Below are positions 14,868 through 22,502 of a stretch of 64,000 bases of DNA, one piece after another. Where the stretch lies: contig JAMPEJ010000001.1 of assembly GCA_023665205.1 (NCBI GenBank), forward strand, positions 291,540 through 355,539. The letters are read 5' to 3'. Both the position numbers and the translations under genes were made by a program. The first letter of the stretch is position 1, and each line of letters begins with the position of its first letter. Below the pieces are notes generated by a model. The model searched no databases and was not told the origin of the DNA. It saw only the letters and a list, made by a program, of their open reading frames with translations. Source of the DNA: Corallococcus sp. Its GTDB lineage: Bacteria; Bacillota; Clostridia; Christensenellales; CAG-314.

Positions 14868-15057
14868 ATTGTGTAAAGGGGATATTTCACCCCTTTTACA
14901 CAATTTGTCGCCTTGTTGAGGTGATATTGTGGCGACAATTAGACAAATCGTCTAATTGTCTAATATAATATCACACATTTCGGCTAATTGCAACACAAAA
15001 ATAGCCGTTTTGTTGATTTTTTTTAGGAAAAATTTATAATAATTACGAGGTGATATT
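14868..15057. promoter_or_regulatory. Divergent promoter and operator region of the element
   Basis: The plus-strand promoter TAGACA (14940-14945), 18 bp, TATAAT (14964-14969) would transcribe the repressor. The minus-strand promoter TTGCAA (14988-14993), 17 bp, TATTAT (14965-14970) would drive the leftward operon. The two -10 boxes overlap. Repeated ATTAGACAA/TTGTCTAAT half-sites (14938-14963) overlay the promoters and are good repressor operators. A 14-bp-arm palindrome at 14868-14904 (TTGTGTAAA...TTTTACACAA) lies in the leftward leader. Confidence 0.7.
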
Positions 15058-15402
15058 ATGGAAAACTTAAAAATTATCAGAAAAAGTAAAAAACTAACCC
15101 AAGCCGAAGTAGCAAAAGTATTGGATATTACCGTGTCCGCTTATGGTAACTACGAATTAGGACAGCGCTCTCCAACGCCAGAAGTGTTAATAAAACTAGC
15201 AAAGTTTTTTGGTGTTTCAGTAGATTATTTACTAGATTTTTGCCCAACGTCGGATGAACTTGCGCAAGGCGTATCAAATTACACCATGACACCCGACAAG
15301 GAAGAGCTGCTAATGCTTTACGAAGAAATTGGAAGCAAACTCGGCGCAGAAGCGCAAAAAGGGCTTATTACTTACGCCCGATTCCTAGTAGAAAACAAAT
15401 AG
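15058..15402 (+). CDS. XRE-family helix-turn-helix repressor
   Basis: Residues 4-60 form a cro/C1-type HTH (KIIRKSKKLTQAEVAKVLDITVSAYGNYELGQRSPTPEV, split here by helix boundaries). The tail is about 50 residues and probably mediates dimerisation. AGGTGAT is 6 bases before the ATG. Its divergence from the leftward operon and the operator-like dyads between them argue for control of the element's lysogenic-type state. Confidence 0.85.
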   Translation: MENLKIIRKSKKLTQAEVAKVLDITVSAYGNYELGQRSPTPEVLIKLAKFFGVSVDYLLDFCPTSDELAQGVSNYTMTPDKEELLMLYEEIGSKLGAEAQKGLITYARFLVENK

Positions 15403-15414
15403 GGAGAATATAGT

Positions 15415-16044
15415 ATGGAATGGTGGCAAATTTTCTTAGATATTCTCCCCTCAGTCGTAGCAGGCGGATTCTCATTTTGGCTATACAAACTGAATAAAAG
15501 AGACAAAGAATTATCAGACCGATTAGAGGCACAACAAAAAATGATTTCTGACTACCGCGAAGAAATTAACGAATACAAGAAAAGCAAACAAGAGTATAAA
15601 AAATGGCTTTTTGAAAAAAGATGCGACTTCATGGATGAAATTGCACCTATATTGTTCAGCAATGTTAAAAATGCAAAAATCTTTTTGGAAAGGTATGGAA
15701 AGTCGGAAATTAACTTTGCTGCAATAGACACAACCGAGCTCTTGAAGGATTACTATAAATGTCTAGAAGACATTAACGCTTCTACAGAGATAACCTATTC
15801 GAAACAATTCTACATTGAGAAAGAGATTGTGTCTGCTTTGAAAGATTTTGGAACAGAAATGTGTAAAATAACAAATTTGTATGAAAACATTATAAAAGAG
15901 AGCAGCAAGTATAAGGCTACTTCTGATATCGAAAAAAGTAATTCAGAACTAGTAAAAGAAATATCAGACAAAAGCGACAAAATTATTGCAATTTTCCGGA
16001 AGAAGACTGCTATTCAAGTGACAGATTTGACTGAACTAGAATAA
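15415..16044 (+). CDS. Membrane-anchored coiled-coil protein, 209 aa (cargo gene)
   Basis: A single N-terminal membrane segment (FLDILPSVVAGGFSFWLY) is followed by a long charged coiled coil (about 24-65) and a helical cytoplasmic region. The gene starts 12 bp after the repressor stop, with GGGAGAATATAGT upstream. Base composition is clearly more AT-rich than the leftward genes. Its position beside the repressor, where prophages place lysogenic-conversion genes, suggests exclusion or immunity cargo. No family recognised. Confidence 0.6.
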   Translation: MEWWQIFLDILPSVVAGGFSFWLYKLNKRDKELSDRLEAQQKMISDYREEINEYKKSKQEYKKWLFEKRCDFMDEIAPILFSNVKNAKIFLERYGKSEINFAAIDTTELLKDYYKCLEDINASTEITYSKQFYIEKEIVSALKDFGTEMCKITNLYENIIKESSKYKATSDIEKSNSELVKEISDKSDKIIAIFRKKTAIQVTDLTELE

Positions 16045-16082
16045 GTCTTCTTAAAAAACGATTATGTCCGCCAAACTCTTTG

Positions 16083-16108
16083 CACCACGCAAACTGTGAG
16101 ATAATACA
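16083..16108 (+). repeat. Direct repeat with internal dyad, copy 1
   Basis: ACCACGCAAACTGTG(A/G)ATAATACA-type sequence precedes the 265-aa membrane-protein gene and recurs at 17022-17048 before the integrase. It contains an internal dyad CCACG/CGTGG, perfect in copy 2. Confidence 0.75.
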
Positions 16109-16129
16109 AAATGATACATAGGAGTAAAT

Positions 16130-16927
16130 ATGTGTAAACAAAAAAACAAAAGAAAGCAACGAAATAAAAAGAGCAATATATTCTATCGTAAATGGTGGTT
16201 TTGGTTAATAATAACCTTTATTTTTGCTGGAACTTGGTGTTTTATAGCAATTAGTGATTTAGATTTAAGAAACTCTATTATCGGTATATGTGCTATTTGG
16301 GGTAGCACAATTGCAACTATATTTATTGGTATAATTGCAGCGAAGCAGGGCGAGTATTTTACGTTTATTACACATAAGCAAAATATTATTAATCAAATAA
16401 AAGATAATCAGACATTTTTTTTAACGGATATACACGAACTAAGAGATATCGGACAATATTACGAACTCTTGACAAATCTTATATGTTCATCAAATGATGA
16501 AGATGTTGTCGAAAAAACTCTTCCTAGAACTATACAAAAGACTAAAATAATAGAAACAATAAAACAGTTTATTTTAGTTTCTGAAACTTATCAATATTGT
16601 CCAGTAAGCATTCCCGAGTTAAGAAAAGAATGTGAGAATTTTATGACTTTTATTGTTAAAGAGTTTAACGAATCGAACTTGCCAGATCCAGGTCAAGACC
16701 CCGAAGAATTCAAAAAGAAAGCAAAAAATCTTTCATCGCAAGTGATCAAGCACATGAATGAAATAAATAAATTAAGTAGTAAAGTTACAACTGAAATGCA
16801 ATTTTTAATTAATGAACTATCCAAAAAGAAATCATTAAAAGAATTAACTGAGTTTGAGAACAAAATTCTAAGTAAAACCAAGCAAGTTAGAGAAAAATTA
16901 CTAGGTTTGAAGAAAGGTGAAGAATAG
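16130..16927 (+). CDS. Two-helix membrane protein with helical cytoplasmic domain, 265 aa (cargo gene)
   Basis: A lysine/arginine-rich start is followed by two membrane segments (about 26-45 and 52-73). About 190 residues of charged, mostly helical sequence follow, including a coiled-coil-like C-terminus. The gene is AT-rich, unlike the element core. It is flanked by a repeated 26-bp element before it and before the integrase, as if added by recombination between repeats. Topology is reminiscent of phage-exclusion membrane proteins, but no family is recognised. Confidence 0.6.
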   Translation: MCKQKNKRKQRNKKSNIFYRKWWFWLIITFIFAGTWCFIAISDLDLRNSIIGICAIWGSTIATIFIGIIAAKQGEYFTFITHKQNIINQIKDNQTFFLTDIHELRDIGQYYELLTNLICSSNDEDVVEKTLPRTIQKTKIIETIKQFILVSETYQYCPVSIPELRKECENFMTFIVKEFNESNLPDPGQDPEEFKKKAKNLSSQVIKHMNEINKLSSKVTTEMQFLINELSKKKSLKELTEFENKILSKTKQVREKLLGLKKGEE

Positions 16928-17021
16928 AGACCTATTTCCAAGTAGAATTTCTCGATAAATTTACCAGTCAAACAGAAAATAATAAACATTAAAAAAACAT
17001 TCATAGTCGTTATACTCGTTG

Positions 17022-17048
17022 TACCACGCAAACCGTGGAATAATACAC
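17022..17048 (+). repeat. Direct repeat with internal dyad, copy 2
   Basis: TACCACGCAAACCGTGGAAT and following bases match 16083-16108. In this copy the palindrome CCACGcaaacCGTGG is perfect. It lies 16 bp before the integrase start codon and may be an operator. Confidence 0.75.
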
Positions 17049-17063
17049 AAGGAGTATGTAACT

Positions 17064-18251
17064 ATGAACGAACAACAGATGATTTTGTTATCGCAAAAAT
17101 TGGTAATGCTAAGCCTTGCCAAAGATAACGAAGAAAGAAAGAGGCTTACTGCCGAGATTGCCGCGCTTAACGCCGAACTGACGGAAAGCGCCGAATCTAA
17201 CGAAAAAACAGTTTTTTGCCGGCCTTTGAAATTTACCGAACAGGAGATTTCAAAAATGCCAAAAAATTTCAGACGCGTATTTCGCTTTCAAGGCTGCGTA
17301 GCCCACATTCGCAAACGGTGCGACTGGCGGTATAATTGCAGTTATGAAATACGCTACCACCGGGACGGATACAACATATCCGCTTCGGCAAGAACTATCG
17401 AACAAGCAAAAGAAAAGTTTATTGAAAAAATAATTGCCGCCGACAACGCAAAGACCATGGGCTTTTCCGTTCCGAAGAACTTTGAAAAATTTTCGCTTTA
17501 CTGGTTGGAGAATTTTCACAAGCGCAAGGTCGGCCCGGGCACGTTCCGCCAAAACAACAATTTGTACAAACGCTATCTTTCCGAAGCGTTTGGGCAATAT
17601 ACTGTTGCTGCAATTACACCACTTGCCTTGCAAACGTTCCTTGACCGCTTTGACGATAGGCAAAAAACCAAAAGTGACTTGCGGTCATTGCTAAACCAAT
17701 TGTTTACAAGCGCGGTCAATCACGGACTAATTAGATTGAATCCGCTTGGCATGGTTGTACGCACCACCTACGAAAAGCAACACGGCAAAGCGTTCAGCAA
17801 AGACGAAGAACGGTTGCTATTTGAAAAAGTACCCGACAAATACCGCCTATGCTACGCAATAGCGTTGTACACAGGCTTACGCCCGAACGAGTTTGCCACC
17901 GCCACCGTGGACGGACAGTTTATCAAAGCGGTAAACAGCAAGCGCCACAACAACGGCAAAGTTGTTTACAAGCGCATACCGATTACGCCCAAGCTGCAAC
18001 CGTACTTGACCGACGGCGCAGCAATCAAGTTCCCGGCGCCGCGGACGTTGGGCAAGATTTTGCAAAGCATACTGCCCGGACACAAACTGTACGATTCGCG
18101 CACAACTTTTCAAACGCGCTGCACCGAGTGCGGAATTCCAGACAACGTTATCGGCATATTTATGGGCAATTCGATTGGAAAATTGAAAGAAGCTTACACA
18201 GACTTTTCCGACGAATATTTGTTTGCCGAGGGACAAAAACTGCGGTATTAA
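17064..18251 (+). CDS. int: Tyrosine recombinase (integrase)
   Basis: The start at 17064 has AAGGAG 9 bases upstream; an earlier in-frame ATG (17019) does not. The protein (395 aa) has a coiled-coil start, an AP2-like arm-binding domain (YNCSYEIRYHRDGYNISASA), a SAM-like core-binding domain and the catalytic domain. The catalytic Arg is in ALYTGLRPNE; box II reads YDSRTTFQTRCTECG, with Asp-Ser where most members have His-x-x, and the nucleophile is probably Tyr in EAYTDF. It is adjacent to the tRNA target, as usual, and should mediate both integration and excision. The divergent box II merits attention but does not by itself mean inactivity. Confidence 0.9.
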   Translation: MNEQQMILLSQKLVMLSLAKDNEERKRLTAEIAALNAELTESAESNEKTVFCRPLKFTEQEISKMPKNFRRVFRFQGCVAHIRKRCDWRYNCSYEIRYHRDGYNISASARTIEQAKEKFIEKIIAADNAKTMGFSVPKNFEKFSLYWLENFHKRKVGPGTFRQNNNLYKRYLSEAFGQYTVAAITPLALQTFLDRFDDRQKTKSDLRSLLNQLFTSAVNHGLIRLNPLGMVVRTTYEKQHGKAFSKDEERLLFEKVPDKYRLCYAIALYTGLRPNEFATATVDGQFIKAVNSKRHNNGKVVYKRIPITPKLQPYLTDGAAIKFPAPRTLGKILQSILPGHKLYDSRTTFQTRCTECGIPDNVIGIFMGNSIGKLKEAYTDFSDEYLFAEGQKLRY

Positions 18252-18258
18252 CGGTAAA

Positions 18259-18278
18259 TTACCCCAAATTTACCCCAA
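18259..18278 (+). repeat. Candidate integrase arm-binding repeats, right end
   Basis: Two TTACCCCAA boxes 11 bp apart, as at 469-488, lie 8 bp after the integrase stop and 108 bp from the tRNA core site. Confidence 0.6.
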
Positions 18279-18343
18279 AATAGCCAAATAAAAGGGGATG
18301 GCGTGGCGCACTATCCCTAAAAAAAGTAAAATTCAAATTAAAA

Positions 18344-18379
18344 AGGGACTTATACGGCTGTAATTCCCTATAAGTCCCT
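18344..18379 (-). terminator. Terminator supplied by the element to tRNA-Val
   Basis: An 11-bp perfect stem (AGGGACTTATA/TATAAGTCCCT) lies six bases beyond the tRNA 3' end inside the element and is followed on the minus strand by TTTTT. It would replace the host terminator now 18 kb away at 331-361. Confidence 0.7.
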
Positions 18380-18385
18380 AGTTTT

Positions 18386-18462
18386 TGGTAGGCACAGTAG
18401 GACTCGAACCTACGACCTCTCGCATGTGAAGCGAGCGCTCTAACCAACTGAGCTATGCACCC
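18386..18462 (-). tRNA. tRNA-Val (anticodon CAC)
   Basis: The minus strand folds as a 77-nt cloverleaf: acceptor GGGTGCA/TGTGCCT (with G-U pairs), anticodon stem CTCGC/GCGAG around loop TTCACAT, T-arm GTAGG-TTCGAGT-CCTAC, and an encoded CCA. The anticodon CAC reads GTG valine codons. Its 3' 25 bases (18386-18410) are the element's attachment core; the gene stays complete because the element carries the missing 3' end. Confidence 0.95.
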
Positions 18463-18629
18463 GTATTGCGATTTGGACAAACCTTGTGCTAATACAATAC
18501 TATTATTGTTGATTTTTGGCAAGCATTTGCCCAAACTTTTTTACAAAAATATCGGTTGAAAACACGTTTTGAGACCGCATCAAAAGTATTCCTAACGACG
18601 GCCGCAGCTTTATGTCTGACGAAAAAAAA

Positions 18630-18833
18630 TTACATATCGTCCAATTCTTCCATAGTCATGCCGTTTGCTTTGCAAAAATCCGCAAACGCCTTTTGCGCTT
18701 TGTAATTGGGGTGACATCTGCCGGATTCCCAGCGGTTGACCGTTGCAAAAGCAACGCCCAATTCCTTTGCCATCATTTCCTGACTGAGATACAGTTTTTT
18801 GCGAACGTATTTTACTTTGTCCTTAAAATCCAT
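18630..18833 (-). CDS. Small XRE-family HTH protein, 67 aa
   Basis: The protein is essentially one helix-turn-helix domain (LSQEMMAKELGVAFATVNRWESGRCHP split over two helices). GGAGG lies 6 bases before the ATG at 18833; a GTG upstream overlaps this ribosome site and is rejected. It stands alone just outside the element on the host side, so it may be an ordinary host regulator or a relic of another element. Confidence 0.75.
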   Translation of the reverse strand: MDFKDKVKYVRKKLYLSQEMMAKELGVAFATVNRWESGRCHPNYKAQKAFADFCKANGMTMEELDDM

Positions 18834-18995
18834 TTTTTGCCTCCGCACAAATTAAAACGTTTTTGTATGTATGCATATTGTAGCATAAGTGCGCCAATTA
18901 TGCAATAGTAATAATCGTTTTTTTGCAACGAATTTGTTACAATTTACGCAATTTTTTTACAAGCGTAACCGTGCCGAAAACAAGCGTATTGCTTG

Positions 18996-19958
18996 TTAAT
19001 TTTTTGTAAGAGTGTGCATACACATATCTTCTACCGCCTCTACCTGCTCCACAACTTCCCTAAGTCCGGTTGAAACGGGCGCGCTTTTTTGCAAATATGC
19101 ATTTATGCGCCTTTCGCTGTTTTCAAAATAGCGTTGATAGGATTTTTTACAATAATCGGGCTTTTTGCATAACTGCGTTAAGTCGGGGTTATCGAAGTTG
19201 TACGCGCCGTTCACCCGCCAACCGTTAAGTATTCCTATTTGTATTGCGTCCTTCGGGCAATGGAACGAGCAACGCGCGCACATAATGCATTTGCTGCCAA
19301 ACTTGAATTTTCCAGTTTTTTCGTCGTAAGAAACGTTGTCTACAGGGCAATTGTTGACGCATTTCATGCATTTTACGCATTTATCCGTCACTTTGAAAGA
19401 TTTTCCGTTGAGTTTCATTGCACCGTGTTCTATGCGTAGCACCCACGCGATAAACCTGCCAAAGAGCGGCGCGTCAAGACGGTGAGGCGTGCCGGAAAGT
19501 AATTCGTCAACGTCTACTTCCACAAGTTTCTGCGCCGTTTGCCACATCTTTTGCGCTTGCAAATCGGTATGACGGAAAATCATATTGTACGGCATTACGT
19601 AGTGATATTCGTTTGTGAGAACGGAAAAACCGCGCTCCCGAATTTTTGCAGATAAATGCAGCGATGAAGCGTGGTTCATCGCCACAGGCTCGCCGCTAGT
19701 TTTTAGTATAAAAAAGTTTTTGCCCTGCACGGCCGGTAGTTTTTGCACAAACTTGTACACTATATACGGAGCGTTGAAACCGTGCACGGGATAGGCAAAT
19801 CCAACAAAATCGAACCCGTTTGGATCGGGTGCCGGTTCGCACAACGACATAGGGCAAATCGTACACTCTACGCCTCTGTTTTGAAGTTGCAGACCGAATT
19901 TTTCACACACCATTTTGGTGTTGCCTGTCCCTGAAAAGTAGTAGATTATTGCTTGCAT
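18996..19958 (-). CDS. EFR1-type flavodoxin-ferredoxin protein
   Basis: The N-terminus is a flavodoxin domain with the FMN phosphate loop YYFSGTGNT (residues 6-14). Two 4Fe-4S motifs follow near residue 190: CVKCMKCVNNCP and CIMCARCSFHCP. The combination (320 aa) matches the EFR1 family of anaerobe electron-transfer proteins. It is translationally coupled (TAATG) to the upstream SDR-type gene, so the two probably act together in a redox reaction whose substrate is unknown. Confidence 0.85.
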   Translation of the reverse strand: MQAIIYYFSGTGNTKMVCEKFGLQLQNRGVECTICPMSLCEPAPDPNGFDFVGFAYPVHGFNAPYIVYKFVQKLPAVQGKNFFILKTSGEPVAMNHASSLHLSAKIRERGFSVLTNEYHYVMPYNMIFRHTDLQAQKMWQTAQKLVEVDVDELLSGTPHRLDAPLFGRFIAWVLRIEHGAMKLNGKSFKVTDKCVKCMKCVNNCPVDNVSYDEKTGKFKFGSKCIMCARCSFHCPKDAIQIGILNGWRVNGAYNFDNPDLTQLCKKPDYCKKSYQRYFENSERRINAYLQKSAPVSTGLREVVEQVEAVEDMCMHTLTKN

Positions 19959-21508
19959 TATTTGTTCCTTTCAAAATGCGCTTGATAGTTTTCGTCCAAC
20001 CAATATTTATTGTTCTCGTCCTTAGCGTGGCTGTCGTACCACACCTGCGCGTAAAAAGGATTGCCTCGCGCAAGACGGTCGTAATCCCATACGTAACGCG
20101 CATTACACTCGGGACACCAATGTCCCGCTTTTAATACGGAAAACGGCGTAAGGACAAATTCGTGCCCGTCTTGACAGCGCCAAGTAACTTTGCTAAAAAC
20201 GTCGCCCGTTTTGAATTTGTCGGTAACAAGTTCGCCTCCGCGGAACTTTGCAGCTGCGCGCAAGTCGTTTATATCTATTTTATCGATAGGTTTGGTTTCG
20301 TCGTAACCGTGATTAAGCAGCGCGGCGTTATCGGGATTTCGTAATTCGTCATAGTCGACGGTTTGACCGTTAGGCAATTGCCCCTTGCACAACAAAGGAA
20401 AATCCGCCCACTTCTTTGACAAGCGGCAATCTTGCAAATCGGCGCCGAAATAAGCCGTCATACGCCCCTCGTCATTGTGCTTTATCCAATACATCGGGGC
20501 GTTCTTGTTTTTGAGCAAAGGTTTGATCGCCAAACCGGAAATCAGTTTTGCGGGAATGATTCTGGCAATTTTGTAATATTTGTGATTGTCCAAAATCTCC
20601 TTCCAATAGTCGTCCACACTCTCAGTTTGGTAATGGAACATATCGTCCAATACATTACCGTCGTAAAACCACATACCGTGGAAATTACGCATTGCGTCCC
20701 AATGCGGCTTCATAAATTTTTGCGTGGTTCCGCCTATTATTCGGAATCCGCCGTCAAACACTTCGTAGCCGGTTATGCGGTTTTTGGCGCCGCCGCCCAA
20801 GTTATAGACGTTATACCAAAAGTTTGCAACTTCCTGCTCGCTGTCCTGCTTGACGATATTGCCGAGCAAACGTCCGCTGTCTCGAGCAGTTGCCCATTCC
20901 AAAGGCGCGTTGTAGCAAGTGTGGAACATAAGCCCGTCGGAGAGATTATCGGTAAGCATACGGTTATGCAGCATCGCCGTCTGACGGATAACCGCCCATT
21001 TTTGTAGCCCCGCCTCCAACACGTAGCGCTCACCGTCCAACTTGGACATAGCGTACGGATCGTAAGGACTGGGCAAAAGCGGATCTCCCACGCGCCCGAA
21101 GGGGTGAATATGATTGCGGTTGCCGTACAGCGCCATTGTGGAGATATGCACAAATTTCGGTTGCGGTTTACGCTCCAAAACGGCATCCACCATCGATTTT
21201 GTACCAAAGTAATTTGCTTGATCGGACAAATCGGGGCGTTGATCGGAACGGGGCGGAATTACTGCCGCCATATGAAGCACGTAAGCGACGTTGTCTGAAA
21301 TAAGTTTTCGACAGTCGTCCAAGTTTGCCGTATTACCTATAACCATAACGGCGTTTTTATGCTTTTTAAGTAATTTTTTACCCCTTTTCTTTTCGCCTGG
21401 CAAGCACAAAAAATACACTTTGTCCACGTTTTTAAGAGGACAAACGAAGTTCATGACTTCCATACCCATGTTGCCTGTTGCACCGGTAATTGCTACGTTG
21501 AAAGACAT
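19958..21508 (-). CDS. NAD-dependent epimerase/dehydratase with C-terminal zinc ribbon
   Basis: Residues 1-300 form an extended SDR fold: dinucleotide loop ITGATGNMG at 8-16 and a catalytic YAMSK. The last 130 residues are unusual: WRCQDGHEF followed by HWCPEC forms a zinc-ribbon-like unit, with aromatic-rich flanks. Total length is 516 aa, much longer than simple epimerases. The gene overlaps the EFR1 gene, suggesting the ferredoxin partner serves the same pathway. Substrate unknown. Confidence 0.8.
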   Translation of the reverse strand: MSFNVAITGATGNMGMEVMNFVCPLKNVDKVYFLCLPGEKKRGKKLLKKHKNAVMVIGNTANLDDCRKLISDNVAYVLHMAAVIPPRSDQRPDLSDQANYFGTKSMVDAVLERKPQPKFVHISTMALYGNRNHIHPFGRVGDPLLPSPYDPYAMSKLDGERYVLEAGLQKWAVIRQTAMLHNRMLTDNLSDGLMFHTCYNAPLEWATARDSGRLLGNIVKQDSEQEVANFWYNVYNLGGGAKNRITGYEVFDGGFRIIGGTTQKFMKPHWDAMRNFHGMWFYDGNVLDDMFHYQTESVDDYWKEILDNHKYYKIARIIPAKLISGLAIKPLLKNKNAPMYWIKHNDEGRMTAYFGADLQDCRLSKKWADFPLLCKGQLPNGQTVDYDELRNPDNAALLNHGYDETKPIDKIDINDLRAAAKFRGGELVTDKFKTGDVFSKVTWRCQDGHEFVLTPFSVLKAGHWCPECNARYVWDYDRLARGNPFYAQVWYDSHAKDENNKYWLDENYQAHFERNK

Positions 21509-21878
21509 AGTCGTATTTTCTCCTATATGATTTTAATGTTAGGTTGCTTGCAATAGCAATGCTTTACTTGCGTATTTTGCATAAAAAATGCGCTTTTATG
21601 AATAACGCTTATAGTAAATATAGTATATTTAAGTTAACTTTAAGTTAAATTTTAGCATATTTTTGTCGATTTCGCAATATAAAACGACCTTTTGCGACAA
21701 AAAATGACTACATTAAACACGGCAAGTCTTAACTTATTTATTTCAAAACATAAGCGCATCCGTTCGGACGCGCTTTTTAGATTTTAACGTTACTTTTTAC
21801 TGCACTACGTTCCCTACTCCGAATATAAGTATTCCTAAAACTGCAGCAGAAACGATAAGTATTAACTTCTCGTTTCCT
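21509..21878. other. AT-rich intergenic region with terminator and duplicated chrA tail
   Basis: No gene is seen. It contains a hairpin at about 21748-21776 (AAGCGCATCC/GGACGCGCTT) likely ending the chromate-transporter transcript, and the first copy of a 67-bp repeat derived from the chrA 3' end. Confidence 0.6.
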
Positions 21879-21946
21879 CTACTGCACTACGTTCCCTACT
21901 CCGAATATAAGTATTCCTAAAACTGCAGCAGAAACGATAAGTATTA
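21798..21946 (-). repeat. 67-bp tandem duplication of the chrA 3' end
   Basis: Positions 21798-21864 and 21880-21946 are identical, separated by 15 bp. The right copy is the functional 3' end of the chrA gene, including its stop; the left copy is a downstream duplicate. Confidence 0.95.
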
Positions 21947-22502
21947 TCGGATGAATTTTTTTACCCTTTATTTTGATTTGCGACAGCGGGAAAAACGCGG
22001 CGAGTATTATCAACGAGATCCAATTGAACTGAGAAAATCCGTCTTTGGAAATTGCTGTCAGGTTGAGGTTTGGCAACACCGCTTTTGCGCTCACAGATAA
22101 CACTGCAGAAAGTACCAACCCTACCACCACGGGACGTATGCCGTACAATGCTCCCTGTACGTAGCGGTTTGTTTGGAATTTTTGGAAAAGTTTTGTGACG
22201 ATAATAATGATTACAAAGGACGGCAAAACGACGGCGACTGTCGCAACGAGTGCACCCAAAATTCCGCCGAAAACACCCAAAGACGTCCCCGAACCGACCG
22301 TTATTCCAACAAACGTAGCAAGATTGATGGCAAAAGGTCCCGGAGTGGACTCGGCTATACCTACAAAATTGTATATTTCCGCGTCACTCATCCAACCGTG
22401 GCTTTGTACGGTATCTAACACAGGTTTTAGCATAGCGTAGCCGCCGCCGATAGTAAACAGGCCTATTTTGAAATATTCCCAAAAGAGAGTGAGAAATATC
22501 AT
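21879..22502 (-). CDS. chrA: Chromate-transporter-family protein, C-half partner
   Basis: The 207-aa membrane protein has the CHR motif FTIGGGYAMLKP (about 17-28) and ESTPGPFAINLATFVG, with about six hydrophobic segments. Single-domain CHR proteins work as pairs of oppositely oriented halves. The gene overlaps its partner by 4 bp (ATGA). Family members export chromate or, in many anaerobes, unidentified anions. Its last codons are duplicated downstream. Confidence 0.85.
   Translation of the reverse strand: MIFLTLFWEYFKIGLFTIGGGYAMLKPVLDTVQSHGWMSDAEIYNFVGIAESTPGPFAINLATFVGITVGSGTSLGVFGGILGALVATVAVVLPSFVIIIIVTKLFQKFQTNRYVQGALYGIRPVVVGLVLSAVLSVSAKAVLPNLNLTAISKDGFSQFNWISLIILAAFFPLSQIKIKGKKIHPIILIVSAAVLGILIFGVGNVVQ

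Larger units (their letters stand above)
365..18410. mobile_element. Integrated element in tRNA-Val, inovirus-like provirus candidate
   Basis: The element is bounded by a 25-bp direct repeat of the tRNA-Val 3' end and carries a tyrosine integrase beside the intact tRNA copy. It has a repressor with divergent promoters, a membrane-anchored Zot/pI-like ATPase, tiny hydrophobic proteins of 42 and 53 aa, a large exported protein with a C-terminal membrane anchor, a bacterial Ig-like surface protein, methyltransferases and small zinc-binding proteins. Zot ATPase plus tiny membrane proteins plus a membrane-anchored adsorption-type protein is the hallmark set of inoviruses. No capsid, terminase, portal, relaxase or T4SS VirB4-like gene is visible, arguing against a tailed phage or an ICE. 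No Rep protein was recognised, which is the main weakness of the inovirus call. Confidence 0.75.

Noticed and set aside
16083..17048. The 26-bp repeats as promoters
   Set aside because: The spacing between TTGCAC/TTGTAC and the ATAAT-like box is only about 14 bp, too short for a sigma-70 promoter.
365..18410. Integrative conjugative element or tailed prophage
   Set aside because: No relaxase, VirB4-type ATPase, terminase, portal or capsid gene is visible. The single P-loop ATPase looks Zot-like.
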